The notes under the pieces are model-generated. The model did not search any database. It was not told where the DNA came from and was given only the letters and a program-made list of their open reading frames with translations. From Chlamydiota bacterium (lineage in GTDB: Bacteria; Chlamydiota; Chlamydiia; Chlamydiales; Rhabdochlamydiaceae): 47,422 nt of DNA. The position numbers were made by a program, and so were the translations under genes. Position 1 is the stretch's first letter; the number at the start of each line of letters is the position of its first letter. This document shows positions 9,534-16,896 of the stretch, piece after piece. The DNA lies in the NCBI GenBank assembly GCA_013288075.1, contig JABDCQ010000008.1, positions 1 to 47,422 of the forward strand. The letters are read 5' to 3'.

Positions 9534-11132
9534 TTAGAACTTCCGCAGGCCCCCAACGCCAATGCACTCGTCGTCGCCGTAGTAGTCGTCGTAGTAGACG
9601 TCCAAGCCGCCCGGGCCGAAGCCCCCAACAATCAAATGATAGCCATCAACCACTTCATGACAACGCGTATAGGTCAATCGCTTGTCTCTATAAAGACGAG
9701 AGCCTGAATAGCGGTTTTCCCAAAGGATACAAGTGGCAGCATCGAGGAAACCTGGCACTTTGTAACCTTTCGATTCTGCAAGCTGCTTTTGGAAATCATA
9801 ACTCTTATTCCTGCTGCCTGGAAGAACATCCATTGTCATCGCAGCCCATTCAAATTCTACCTTAGAGGGTTTGTCCACTTCAGGTTTTAAAATTTCATCC
9901 CAAATATATCTGCAACCTAAACCTCCTGACGCCTTGTCAAGGTTATTGAGGTTAGAAAGAATACGGGGTTCTGTAACCGGAGCACCATTAACGGTTTTGC
10001 TGATATTTTTAATCAAAGGTGCAACAATATGTGTCTCTGCAGCTGTTTTCCCCTCATTACCATAAATGGGGCAGGGAGAGCTAAGAAAATCGAGAAGCGC
10101 TTGTGGTTTAGGAGGGAGTTTCTCTAAGAATGCTGCCGGATTTGCCCAATCCTCTTGAGAAATCGTAAAGCAAGCTTCGGCTTCTTTACGTAAACGTATT
10201 GCCAATTCCTTCTCCCCTTTTTGATCTGCAGAGTCAGCTGCCTTTAAAAGGAAATAGCTTTTCTCTGCAGGATCTTTTAATAAAGAGCAGAGGGCTATGT
10301 AAGCCTTAATATGCCACGGATCATGAACAATAATCTGTTTATAAATAGAAACGGCGTCTTCCTGATCGGTTTGAAGAGAAGCAATTATCATTGCTTCCGC
10401 TATTTGCTGCGAGGTTGGATTTAATGATAAATAATGAGCTAGAAGAAGCGCATCCATTTTTACTGGGATAGGACTAATTGTTTTGTAATGCTCTAAAGTT
10501 CTAATAGCTTCTTGTACTTTATTTTCTTCAAACTGGCGTAAAGCCAGATGAAGATACGCAAGAGCAGCTTTTTTGGGTTTACCCGCCCTTTCATAAAATA
10601 GGGGCAGAGCAGCATAGTCTTCTGATCTTTTTGTATGCAAAAATGCGTTCTTATAAGCTTCTAAGATGTCTTCATTATCTATGGCGCTTTTAGCTCCTTC
10701 CAAATAAACTTCAGCAAGTTTCCTGTTTTCCTTTTTAAAATGGGACAATGTGGGAATACGGTCCTCTTTTTTCCACTCATCAATAAGGCCTTTAACAAAA
10801 AGGTTGGGCTTAGGGTTACTAACAGGAGCTCTACATGTTGGACAAATATTAACTTGATCAACTACAGACTTCTCAAATGTATGAGAGCAATTGAGGATAG
10901 TAGGACTTTCCATGGTACAATGAGTCACTGGGCAGTCAAATTTTACATCTTCTTTTTGAGAGATTTGCGCATTTAATTTTCTAGCAACTTCCTTGATGCG
11001 CTTTATGCAATCCTCTTTTCCCATCCTTATAGGATCATACTTGCTAGGGAGAGATGTAACTGCCGGGCTACTCAGGAACTCTACTTCCATAAAGGATGAT
11101 TCTGGAAAATAAACAGAAGACATAAAAAACAC
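9534..11132 (-). CDS. U-box/RING-like domain protein with TPR-like helical region; candidate host-directed ubiquitin ligase
   Basis: A protein of about 530 residues in three parts. Residues 65-120 form a U-box/RING-like fold: KFDCPVTHCTMESPTILNCS is followed by HTFEKS and CPTCRAPVSN, the arrangement of eukaryotic E3 ubiquitin ligases. Residues 125-335 are helical with TPR-like spacing. Residues 350-532 are a separate module rich in Trp, Tyr, Gly and Asp (VPGFLDAATCILWENRYSGS, then VGGFGPGGLDVYYDDYYG) that I do not recognise. Bacteria have no ubiquitin, so a role in the host cell is inferred. There is no signal peptide; a type III substrate is possible. The longest start is GTG (11132); ATG at 11123 is more likely, though neither has a clear ribosome site. 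Confidence 0.75.
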   Translation of the reverse strand: MFFMSSVYFPESSFMEVEFLSSPAVTSLPSKYDPIRMGKEDCIKRIKEVARKLNAQISQKEDVKFDCPVTHCTMESPTILNCSHTFEKSVVDQVNICPTCRAPVSNPKPNLFVKGLIDEWKKEDRIPTLSHFKKENRKLAEVYLEGAKSAIDNEDILEAYKNAFLHTKRSEDYAALPLFYERAGKPKKAALAYLHLALRQFEENKVQEAIRTLEHYKTISPIPVKMDALLLAHYLSLNPTSQQIAEAMIIASLQTDQEDAVSIYKQIIVHDPWHIKAYIALCSLLKDPAEKSYFLLKAADSADQKGEKELAIRLRKEAEACFTISQEDWANPAAFLEKLPPKPQALLDFLSSPCPIYGNEGKTAAETHIVAPLIKNISKTVNGAPVTEPRILSNLNNLDKASGGLGCRYIWDEILKPEVDKPSKVEFEWAAMTMDVLPGSRNKSYDFQKQLAESKGYKVPGFLDAATCILWENRYSGSRLYRDKRLTYTRCHEVVDGYHLIVGGFGPGGLDVYYDDYYGDDECIGVGGLRKF

Positions 11133-11280
11133 ATTTTATTAATGAAAATTTATTATAAAATAATACAACAATATGCATTAAATATATATTAAAAAAACAG
11201 ATTATCACCTTACGATTGAATGTATGCAAAACTAAGTGTTTTGTATACATTTGAGGATAAGATGTTCACAAAAACAAAAG

Positions 11281-11340
11281 TTGACAACGTAAGTAACAGA
11301 AAATAAGGTTTATCGGAGAGAGTGCCCGTGATGCTCTCCA
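11281..11340 (+). promoter_or_regulatory. Possible promoter and leader hairpin upstream of the methyltransferase
   Basis: The region between the U-box gene and the methyltransferase (11133-11459) is AT-rich. It contains a perfect -35 box TTGACA (11281-11286) with only a weak -10 (TAAGGT, 11304-11309), followed by a six-base stem GGAGAG / CTCTCC (11315-11320 with 11334-11339). This may be the gene's promoter and leader. Nothing else was seen in the gap. Confidence 0.3.
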
Positions 11341-11459
11341 AAAATGGGTCAAAATATTTTTCTCGTTTTTTTCTTCATCATCCCTTAAAATCTCCCTAAG
11401 TAATTAGGTATGTAAGCATAATGCGTAAATTTATTTTTATTATTTTAATGGGGGGTTTT

Positions 11460-12374
11460 ATGAATACGATATCCGCTACTCAAAATCTTTCTCATGAACA
11501 AAGAGAGACATCTTTTGAAACTGCTAAGCAAGCCCTTATCGATAAAATCCAACATCGCGGAGATCTTCCTCATGTGCCCGTTGAAAAACAGCTTCAATTG
11601 CTAGGCGAGCTTGCAACATTTGAACTTGGGCAATTTCTCATTGAAAGAGGCGGCTTAAACGGGTACTGGACCCACTATGTCATTACGCACCCTAAGCGCC
11701 AAACTACATCTCTTTCTTCACGTGAAACATTTCTTCTTAATTCAGCACCGACTTGCCTTGCGACGCAAGAGAGATTCTCTATTTTCAAAAACCAAATCCA
11801 GCAATACATCCAAGAAGGATGCTCTTTTGCTTCTATTCCTTCTGGTCTAATGGCTGATTTACTCGATCTTGACTACTCAAGAGTGCAAACATTTACCCTC
11901 AACGGCATCGATCTTGATGCAGAAACTCTTTCTCAGGCCAAAGACTATGCTAAAGAAAAAGGGCTTCTAGATCATTGTGAGTTTTCTGAAAAAGACGCTT
12001 GGAAGCTCGATATCAACGAAGCATTTGATCTACTTGCAAGCAATGGGCTAGCCATTTATGAACCAGATGATGACAAAGTGGTTGCTCTTTATCGTCAATT
12101 TTACAATGCCCTTAAACCAAGTGGCGTTCTTATTACCAGTTTCTTAACGCCACCCCCTATGCCAGGCTTAAAAACAGAGTGGAAACTAGAGTTTATTAAT
12201 CTAGAAAATCTTCAACTTCAGAAAATCCTATTCGTAGATATCTTAGATGCTAAATGGCAAGTATTCAGAGCAGAGGAAACCGTTAAAAACCAGCTTAGGA
12301 AAGCAGGTTTTAGCAACATCGAAATCCTTTACGATAACGCACACATTTTCCCAACAGTTGTCGCTAAAAAATAA
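11460..12374 (+). CDS. Class I SAM-dependent methyltransferase
   Basis: A protein of about 304 residues with a class I methyltransferase fold. The strand-and-acid motif is FTLNGIDLDAETLSQAKDYA. It is followed by a SEKDAWKLD segment that would hold the adenine, by FDLLASNGLAIYEPDD, and by the post-motif ALKPSGVLITSF. The glycine loop is replaced by ASIPSGLMADLL, so SAM binding should be tested. A longer form from 11421 would add the hydrophobic MRKFIFIILMGGF, looking like a weak signal peptide. I prefer 11460 because GGGGGG lies four bases before that ATG, while 11421 has no ribosome site. Substrate unknown. It converges with the SulP gene on family A copy 2. Confidence 0.75.
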   Translation: MNTISATQNLSHEQRETSFETAKQALIDKIQHRGDLPHVPVEKQLQLLGELATFELGQFLIERGGLNGYWTHYVITHPKRQTTSLSSRETFLLNSAPTCLATQERFSIFKNQIQQYIQEGCSFASIPSGLMADLLDLDYSRVQTFTLNGIDLDAETLSQAKDYAKEKGLLDHCEFSEKDAWKLDINEAFDLLASNGLAIYEPDDDKVVALYRQFYNALKPSGVLITSFLTPPPMPGLKTEWKLEFINLENLQLQKILFVDILDAKWQVFRAEETVKNQLRKAGFSNIEILYDNAHIFPTVVAKK

Positions 12375-12381
12375 TACGATG

Positions 12382-12553
12382 AACAAAGAGGGATAAATTC
12401 CTTTCTCTCTCTTTCCCCTCTCTGTGGTTTCAAGTCTTCTGTGGTTTATCTTAAATGCAAGCCTTTTGGATCCTTCAGTCTTGAATTTAAGATAAACCAC
12501 AGAAGACTTGAAACCACAGAGAGGGGAAAGAGGAAAAATTTATCTCTCTTTGT
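12382..12553. repeat. Family A inverted repeat, copy 2
   Basis: A long inverted repeat bounded by AACAAAGAG on the left and CTCTTTG on the right. The left arm contains CTCTGTGGTTTCAAGTCTTC and the right arm its reverse complement, so this copy uses the CAAGTCTT arm block in both arms. Its core (AAATGCAAGCCTTTTGGATC) is in the same orientation as copy 7. It fills the space between the convergent methyltransferase and SulP genes. Confidence 0.95.
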
Positions 12554-12583
12554 ATAACCTATGTGATAGCAAACCTTTTTCTT

Positions 12584-14323
12584 TCAGAGGAGTTCGGAGG
12601 CTCTTCGCAGAGCTGAGTCGATGTGCGGGTGGATGTTTTTTTCTCCGACGAGGTTGGAGAGGCCATAGCTTTTTAGGTTTTTGAGGACTTCTGGTTTAAC
12701 CCCTGAGAGGATAAGAGGGGTTTTGTCGCTTTGGCATTTGAGGATGAATTCTTTAAGGGCGTGCAGGCCTGTTGCATCGATGAGGGGAACTTTTCTCATT
12801 CTTAGGATAAAGACTTTGGGAGGCAGTTCGATATTTTTTAAGACGTCTTTTAAAGTGTCTGCTACGCCAAAAAAGAAGGGGCCATTAATTTCGTAGACTT
12901 CCACACCTTTTGGAACGCGTTTTTTAGAGATGGCATCGGGGTCTTCTTTTTCTTCGTCTTCTTCAAAAAGAGAAGAGGTGGAAATCACTTTAGGAACATG
13001 GCTCATTTTTTTCATAAATACAAAGGCGGCTAAAACCATTCCTACCTCTACAGCGATTGTGATATCTACAAAGACAGTTAGCAAAAAAGCTGTAAGAAGA
13101 ATGGCGATATCTCCCTTGGGAGCCTTCAGTAAATATCTAAAGTGATCGATCTCGCTCATGTTCCAAGCAACCATCACAAGCACTGCCGCTAATGCCGCAA
13201 GAGGGATTTTACTCACAATAGGGGCAAAGAAAAGAAGGATGAGTAATAAAGTGATTGCATGAATCATGCCCGCAAAAGGCGTCTTAGCGCCTGTTTTAGC
13301 GTTAGTGGCTGTGCGAGCAATAGCACCTGTTGCAGGGATCCCCCCAAAGAAAATAGAGCCCAAATTCCCAAACCCTTGCGCCACAAGCTCTACATTAGAT
13401 TTATGGCGGCTCCCTGTCATTCCATCTCCAATTACAGCCGATAGAAGAGATTCTATCCCGGCAAGAAGTGCAATAGTAATGGCATCAGGAATTAAAGCCT
13501 TAATATTTTCCAAACTAAAGGAAAGGTGAGGCATAGTTGGTGTGGGCAAAGTGCTTGGAAGCTCTCCAAACCGGGAAAAGATTGTTTCTATAGGAAGATC
13601 CAAAAGAAATGTCCCTGTTGTTACAATCACAATAGCCCCTATAGCCCAAGGAATGATCGGGAAAAATTTACGAATGAGAAGGATTATAATAAATGTAGAA
13701 ACACTCACTCCTAGGGTCAGAGGGTCAAAGCTCGGAAAAGCGTTAAAATAAGCACTCCACTTCTCTATAAAAGCTGCTGGAGGAGCATTCATTTGAAGCC
13801 CAAAAAAGTCTTTGATTTGGGAAGAAAAGATGATGACAGCAATCCCTGAGGTAAAGCCTGTAATCAGAGGGTAAGGAATATACTTAATGAGCGTTCCTAA
13901 ACGGCAAATTCCCATGATAATAAGAAGAAACGCTGCAAGAATGGTTGCAAAGGCCAAACCCTCATAGCCTTGTCTTTGAATAATCTCGTAGACAATCACA
14001 ACAAAGGCCCCTGTAGGCCCCCCTATTTGGACCCGGCTTCCGCCGAAAAGGGAAATAATAAAACCCGCAACAATCGCTGTATAAAGCCCTTTTTCCGGCC
14101 CTACCCCAGAAGAGATAGCAAAAGCCATAGCCAAAGGCAAAGCCACAATTCCTACAGTGATCCCTGCGCCTAAGTCCTTTTTAAAACTGCTGAACGTGTA
14201 GTTTTTAAGGCAGGCCCAAGATTTAGGAATAAATTCTTTTAGGTGATCCGCACTTGATTTTTTCTTCATATGACTCGATGTTCCACTTTTTACGGCTCCC
14301 TGGGGTAATTCCAGCTTTGCCAT
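12584..14323 (-). CDS. SulP family anion transporter with C-terminal STAS domain
   Basis: A 579-residue inner-membrane transporter. About 10-14 hydrophobic helices span residues 45-440, with SulP-type sequences such as GITVGIVALPLAMAFAISSG and GGSRVQIGGPTGAFVVIV. A STAS domain follows at about 465-575, including the segment RMRKVPLIDATGLHALKEF. The substrate could be sulfate, bicarbonate or a dicarboxylate; sequence alone does not say. The start at 14323 has an excellent ribosome site (GAGGAG, seven-base spacer). Oddly, codons for about residues 4-17 lie in one arm of a long inverted repeat and the ribosome site lies in its loop, so the N-terminus is partly repeat-derived and not family sequence. 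An alternative start lies at 14269, just outside the repeat. Confidence 0.93.
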   Translation of the reverse strand: MAKLELPQGAVKSGTSSHMKKKSSADHLKEFIPKSWACLKNYTFSSFKKDLGAGITVGIVALPLAMAFAISSGVGPEKGLYTAIVAGFIISLFGGSRVQIGGPTGAFVVIVYEIIQRQGYEGLAFATILAAFLLIIMGICRLGTLIKYIPYPLITGFTSGIAVIIFSSQIKDFFGLQMNAPPAAFIEKWSAYFNAFPSFDPLTLGVSVSTFIIILLIRKFFPIIPWAIGAIVIVTTGTFLLDLPIETIFSRFGELPSTLPTPTMPHLSFSLENIKALIPDAITIALLAGIESLLSAVIGDGMTGSRHKSNVELVAQGFGNLGSIFFGGIPATGAIARTATNAKTGAKTPFAGMIHAITLLLILLFFAPIVSKIPLAALAAVLVMVAWNMSEIDHFRYLLKAPKGDIAILLTAFLLTVFVDITIAVEVGMVLAAFVFMKKMSHVPKVISTSSLFEEDEEKEDPDAISKKRVPKGVEVYEINGPFFFGVADTLKDVLKNIELPPKVFILRMRKVPLIDATGLHALKEFILKCQSDKTPLILSGVKPEVLKNLKSYGLSNLVGEKNIHPHIDSALRRASELL

Positions 14324-14440
14324 ATCAATTCTCCTCGGCGTCCATAGCTACCCGCTATGAACTTCTCGTTCGAAACGCTTCGCTTTGATCTGGCTTTGCT
14401 GGAATCACCCCAGAGAGCCGTAAAAAGTGGAACATCGAGT
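14273..14440. repeat. Inverted repeat E spanning the SulP 5' leader and N-terminal codons
   Basis: Arms of 43 bases at 14273-14315 and 14398-14440 are reverse complements with two mismatches (compare GATGTTCCACTTTTTACGG at left with CCGTAAAAAGTGGAACATC at right). Pairing continues weakly inward. The start codon (14321-14323) and Shine-Dalgarno (14331-14336) of the SulP gene fall in the loop region. Confidence 0.95.
14331..14336 (-). promoter_or_regulatory. Strong Shine-Dalgarno of the SulP gene
   Basis: GAGGAG on the minus strand, seven bases before the ATG at 14323. This decides the start in favour of the longer protein, even though the site and codons lie inside inverted repeat E. Confidence 0.7.
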
Positions 14441-14464
14441 TATAATCTACCATATACAAATTTC

Positions 14465-14493
14465 TTGAATTTAAATTAAGTTAAAATTATTAT
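14465..14493 (+). promoter_or_regulatory. Likely promoter of the small basic protein gene
   Basis: TTGAAT (14465-14470) and TATTAT (14488-14493) are separated by 17 bases in a very AT-rich stretch. They are followed by the ribosome site GGGAGG ahead of the ATG at 14517. Confidence 0.55.
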
Positions 14494-14516
14494 CATAATT
14501 ACCAAGGGAGGCTTTT

Positions 14517-14879
14517 ATGAAGGGCATGAATCGGGTCGTTAATCCTAAATTAAATAAGAAAATAAAAAAAGATGTACGCTCTGCACGTACTACCAAAGAA
14601 ACTTCTAGCTTAGAATCTAAAGGAATTATTACAAGACATCCTAAAGCAGCAGCAATTAGAAAAAAAGCTGCATCCATTACAAGAACACTTAAAAGCCTTG
14701 AAAGTAAAAGAGCCAAACGCGCCTCTCACCCCTCTAAACGCACTAATCCTGAAAGTGTTACGGAACAATCTCCTCCAGCTTTCGCTCATAGAGAAGGCAA
14801 GCGTTGGATGAAAACTCTAGCTAAACAAACCAAAGACAAGAATGTCCGTCTTAGGACAAAAAGCACAAAAACCAGGTAA
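14517..14879 (+). CDS. Small, highly basic protein (possible nucleic-acid-binding protein)
   Basis: A 120-residue protein with Lys and Arg spread throughout, many Ser, Thr and Ala, and few acids or aromatics. It has no membrane segment. The composition recalls histone H1-like or other nucleic-acid-binding proteins, and chlamydiae do use such proteins (Hc1, Hc2), but it lacks the simple AAKK-type repeats of Hc2 and I cannot assign it to a family. The start is well supported by GGGAGG six bases upstream and by a promoter-like sequence. Expression as a single gene is likely; the phosphoesterase gene begins 29 bases downstream and may be co-transcribed. Confidence 0.65.
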   Translation: MKGMNRVVNPKLNKKIKKDVRSARTTKETSSLESKGIITRHPKAAAIRKKAASITRTLKSLESKRAKRASHPSKRTNPESVTEQSPPAFAHREGKRWMKTLAKQTKDKNVRLRTKSTKTR

Positions 14880-14908
14880 ATAAAGCGATTTTTTAGTATA
14901 GTCAGCAG

Positions 14909-15799
14909 ATGATTGAAGAAAAACCTAGAAATTGCTTAAGAATTGCCCATATCTCCGATTTACACTTTGCAAGGGTGTGTTTTAACCCCTTGCAATTTCT
15001 TTCTAAAAGATGGGTGGGGAACTTTAACTCCCTCCTTACAAGAAAAAACGCCTTCCTTCCTGAAAAACTTTTTTACCTTCCAGATCTTTTTAAAAAGATC
15101 CAAGTCGATCATATCATTATCTCAGGAGATCTAACAACCACTTCCTTACATAAGGAATTTAAAGCCGCAAAAGAACTTGTAGACGCCCTTAGCAAAACAG
15201 GCATTCCTCTTTATGTTATTCCAGGAAATCACGACCACTATACAAAAAGCGCCTATAAGAAAAGAATATTTTATGACTATTTCCCCTCTTCTTTTGATGA
15301 AAAATGCCCTTTTAATCTAAAAGACGACGGGCTTACCTTAAAACCCCTTGGAAATAACTGGTCGCTTATTGCTTTAGATACAACTCTTGCGACCCCCCTA
15401 TTTTCCTCTTACGGCTATTTTTCTAAAGAGCTAGAAAGCAAACTAGAAAAAGTTCTTCAAGAAACCCCAAAAGACCATAAAATCCTGCTTACTAACCACT
15501 TCCCCTTTTTCAATAACGAAGTCCGAAAGATCTTGAAAAGGGCAGAAGACTTAAAAAGCCTTTTACAGAAGTTCCCCCAAGTAAAGCTATTTTTGCACGG
15601 GCATAATCATAGACAAATTCTTGCAGATTTAAGAGCCAACAACCTCCCCATTATTCTAGATAGCGGAAGCACAAGCCACAAACAAAGAGGGGGATGGAAT
15701 CTCATTGACATTACCGAAAAAGAATGTTTTGCTCATCAAATAGAGACAAAAAAAACAAAAAAAACTTCGTTTAAGTGGGTGTCTGATGGCTTGGAATAA
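14909..15799 (+). CDS. Calcineurin-like metallophosphoesterase
   Basis: A 296-residue hydrolase with all the family motifs: IAHISDLHF (DxH), IISGDLTT (GD), VIPGNHDHY (GNHD), LLTNHFPF (His) and LFLHGHNHR (GHxH). These bind two metals. Substrates in this family range from nucleotides to phospholipids. In Chlamydia a relative of this fold (LpxG) hydrolyses UDP-diacylglucosamine in lipid A synthesis, and this protein could be that enzyme, but no lipid A genes are nearby and I see no diagnostic residue. It overlaps the next gene by 14 bases, so they form an operon. Confidence 0.88.
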   Translation: MIEEKPRNCLRIAHISDLHFARVCFNPLQFLSKRWVGNFNSLLTRKNAFLPEKLFYLPDLFKKIQVDHIIISGDLTTTSLHKEFKAAKELVDALSKTGIPLYVIPGNHDHYTKSAYKKRIFYDYFPSSFDEKCPFNLKDDGLTLKPLGNNWSLIALDTTLATPLFSSYGYFSKELESKLEKVLQETPKDHKILLTNHFPFFNNEVRKILKRAEDLKSLLQKFPQVKLFLHGHNHRQILADLRANNLPIILDSGSTSHKQRGGWNLIDITEKECFAHQIETKKTKKTSFKWVSDGLE

Positions 15800-16199
15800 A
15801 GAGGGTCTTCGTTTTGGGTGTACGCAATGTGGTAAATGCTGCACAGGAACACCGGGATACGTTTGGGTAAACAAAAGGGAGATTGCCGAAATGGCGACCT
15901 TTTTAAAAATATCCCCAGAGGAATTTGTTAAAAAGTACACAAGAGAAGTAGATGGCCATCTAGCTCTTTTAGAAGACGCTAAAAACTATGATTGCGTCTT
16001 TTTAAAAGACGGCAAAACCTGCACCCTTTACGGCTCAAGACCCACCCAATGCCGCACCTATCCTTGGTGGCCAGAAAACGTCAAATCTAAAGAAGCCTGG
16101 GAAGAAGAAGGAAAGCGCTGCGAAGGCATTAACCATCCCGATGCCCCCCTCATCTCCTTCGAAGAAATCAAAAAAGGGCTAAACCAAAACCGAGAATAA
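15786..16199 (+). CDS. YkgJ family cysteine-cluster protein
   Basis: A 137-residue protein of the zinc- or iron-chelating YkgJ/CxxCxxCC family. The cluster is FGCTQCGKCCTGTPGYVWV near the N-terminus. It is followed by DCVFLKDGKTCTLYGSRP and TQCRTYPWWPE, giving about eight conserved cysteines. The biochemical role of the family is unsettled; a metal site is likely. It overlaps the phosphoesterase end. The TAA stop at 16197-16199 is formed by the first bases of family A copy 3, and the last 60 codons are increasingly C-rich. Confidence 0.87.
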   Translation: MAWNKEGLRFGCTQCGKCCTGTPGYVWVNKREIAEMATFLKISPEEFVKKYTREVDGHLALLEDAKNYDCVFLKDGKTCTLYGSRPTQCRTYPWWPENVKSKEAWEEEGKRCEGINHPDAPLISFEEIKKGLNQNRE

Positions 16200-16364
16200 C
16201 AAAGAGAAAAATCTCTTCTCTCTTTTTTCTTCCTCTGTGGTTTCTTCCCTCTGTGGTTTAAAAAAATGCGAGTCTTTGTGTACTCAAGCGTTAGCCAAAG
16301 ATTTAACCACAGAGACAAGAAACCACAGAGGAAGAAAGAGGGAGAAAAATTAATTCTCTTTGTT
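16198..16364. repeat. Family A inverted repeat, copy 3, flush with both flanking stop codons
   Basis: Begins AACAAAGAG and ends CTCTTTGTT. With one flanking base each side the ends read TAACAAAGAG and CTCTTTGTTA, and these TAA triplets are the stop codons of the YkgJ-like gene (16197-16199) and of the SpeD-like gene on the other strand (16363-16365). The inner arm block differs between arms: CTTCCC at left, CTTGTC in the complement at right. The core matches copy 1. Confidence 0.95.
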
Positions 16365-16818
16365 AGGCTTTGCGGGTGATGAATTGGGACTTAATGTTTT
16401 GGGGATTTAGGAGTTTTTGTACAACACCTATGGCTACTTCGGCGCTAAAAGGCTTGCAAGAGAAAATATCGATATAAGCATCGCCATTTTTATCTACAAA
16501 GTGCCCGGTGATTGAGCTTGTTTCTATAAACTGTAAAAGGGAGTAACCCGCAGCTTCTGGATTATGCTCTGCAAAATGCACAAGTAGAGGCTCGCCGTAA
16601 CTTTTCATATCAATTGCATCAACAATCACTTTCGTAAAATTAGCAAGCGTATCGCGGCTGGTAATAGCTGCAACATCACAAGCCTTGCAATCTAAAATCA
16701 GATGATATCCCCAAGATTCTTCCGAAACACAGGTGCCACATTTTGCCTCTTCATTTGCTTGAAGATTACAAAATAAGAAAGAACCAATAATTAATTTTGC
16801 AAAAATAATTTTTTTCAT
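16363..16818 (-). CDS. Exported SpeD-like (S-adenosylmethionine decarboxylase fold) protein
   Basis: A 151-residue protein whose mature part aligns by eye with bacterial SpeD, the pyruvoyl enzyme that decarboxylates S-adenosylmethionine for polyamine synthesis. The core is FIETSSITGHF followed by DAYIDIFSC. Ser101 (the residue that would become pyruvoyl), His106 and Cys121 keep the 5- and 15-residue spacings of Thermotoga SpeD (Ser63, His68, Cys83). The Glu before the Ser is Thr100 here, and the usual HTWPE is HFVDK. Unusually, it begins with a signal peptide (MKKIIFAKLIIGSFLF, probable cleavage after LQA), implying a periplasmic or exported protein. A changed substrate or non-catalytic role is possible. 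Its stop codon is made by the adjoining family A repeat. Confidence 0.75.
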   Translation of the reverse strand: MKKIIFAKLIIGSFLFCNLQANEEAKCGTCVSEESWGYHLILDCKACDVAAITSRDTLANFTKVIVDAIDMKSYGEPLLVHFAEHNPEAAGYSLLQFIETSSITGHFVDKNGDAYIDIFSCKPFSAEVAIGVVQKLLNPQNIKSQFITRKA

Positions 16819-16896
16819 CTATAAATCCTTTAGGTTGATGATTGAAATGCTTGAGATGTTATAAGTTAAGTCATTCTTTTTTAACAGGATTTTCTT

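Noticed and set aside
9506-9865. An Arg/Ser-rich plus-strand frame opposite the U-box gene
   Set aside because: It is antisense to the GC-rich codons of the U-box gene's C-terminal module; the peptide is arginine-serine runs from that composition.
12681-14173. Several plus-strand frames opposite the SulP gene
   Set aside because: They are antisense shadows of the transporter codons, without ribosome sites or family sequence.
14909-15799. Naming the phosphoesterase LpxG
   Set aside because: The fold motifs are shared by many hydrolases and no lipid A gene is adjacent, so I left it unnamed.
16363-16818. The SpeD-like protein as a lipoprotein
   Set aside because: The Cys in SFLFCN lacks a proper lipobox (Phe at -1), so a signal peptidase I site after LQA is more likely.
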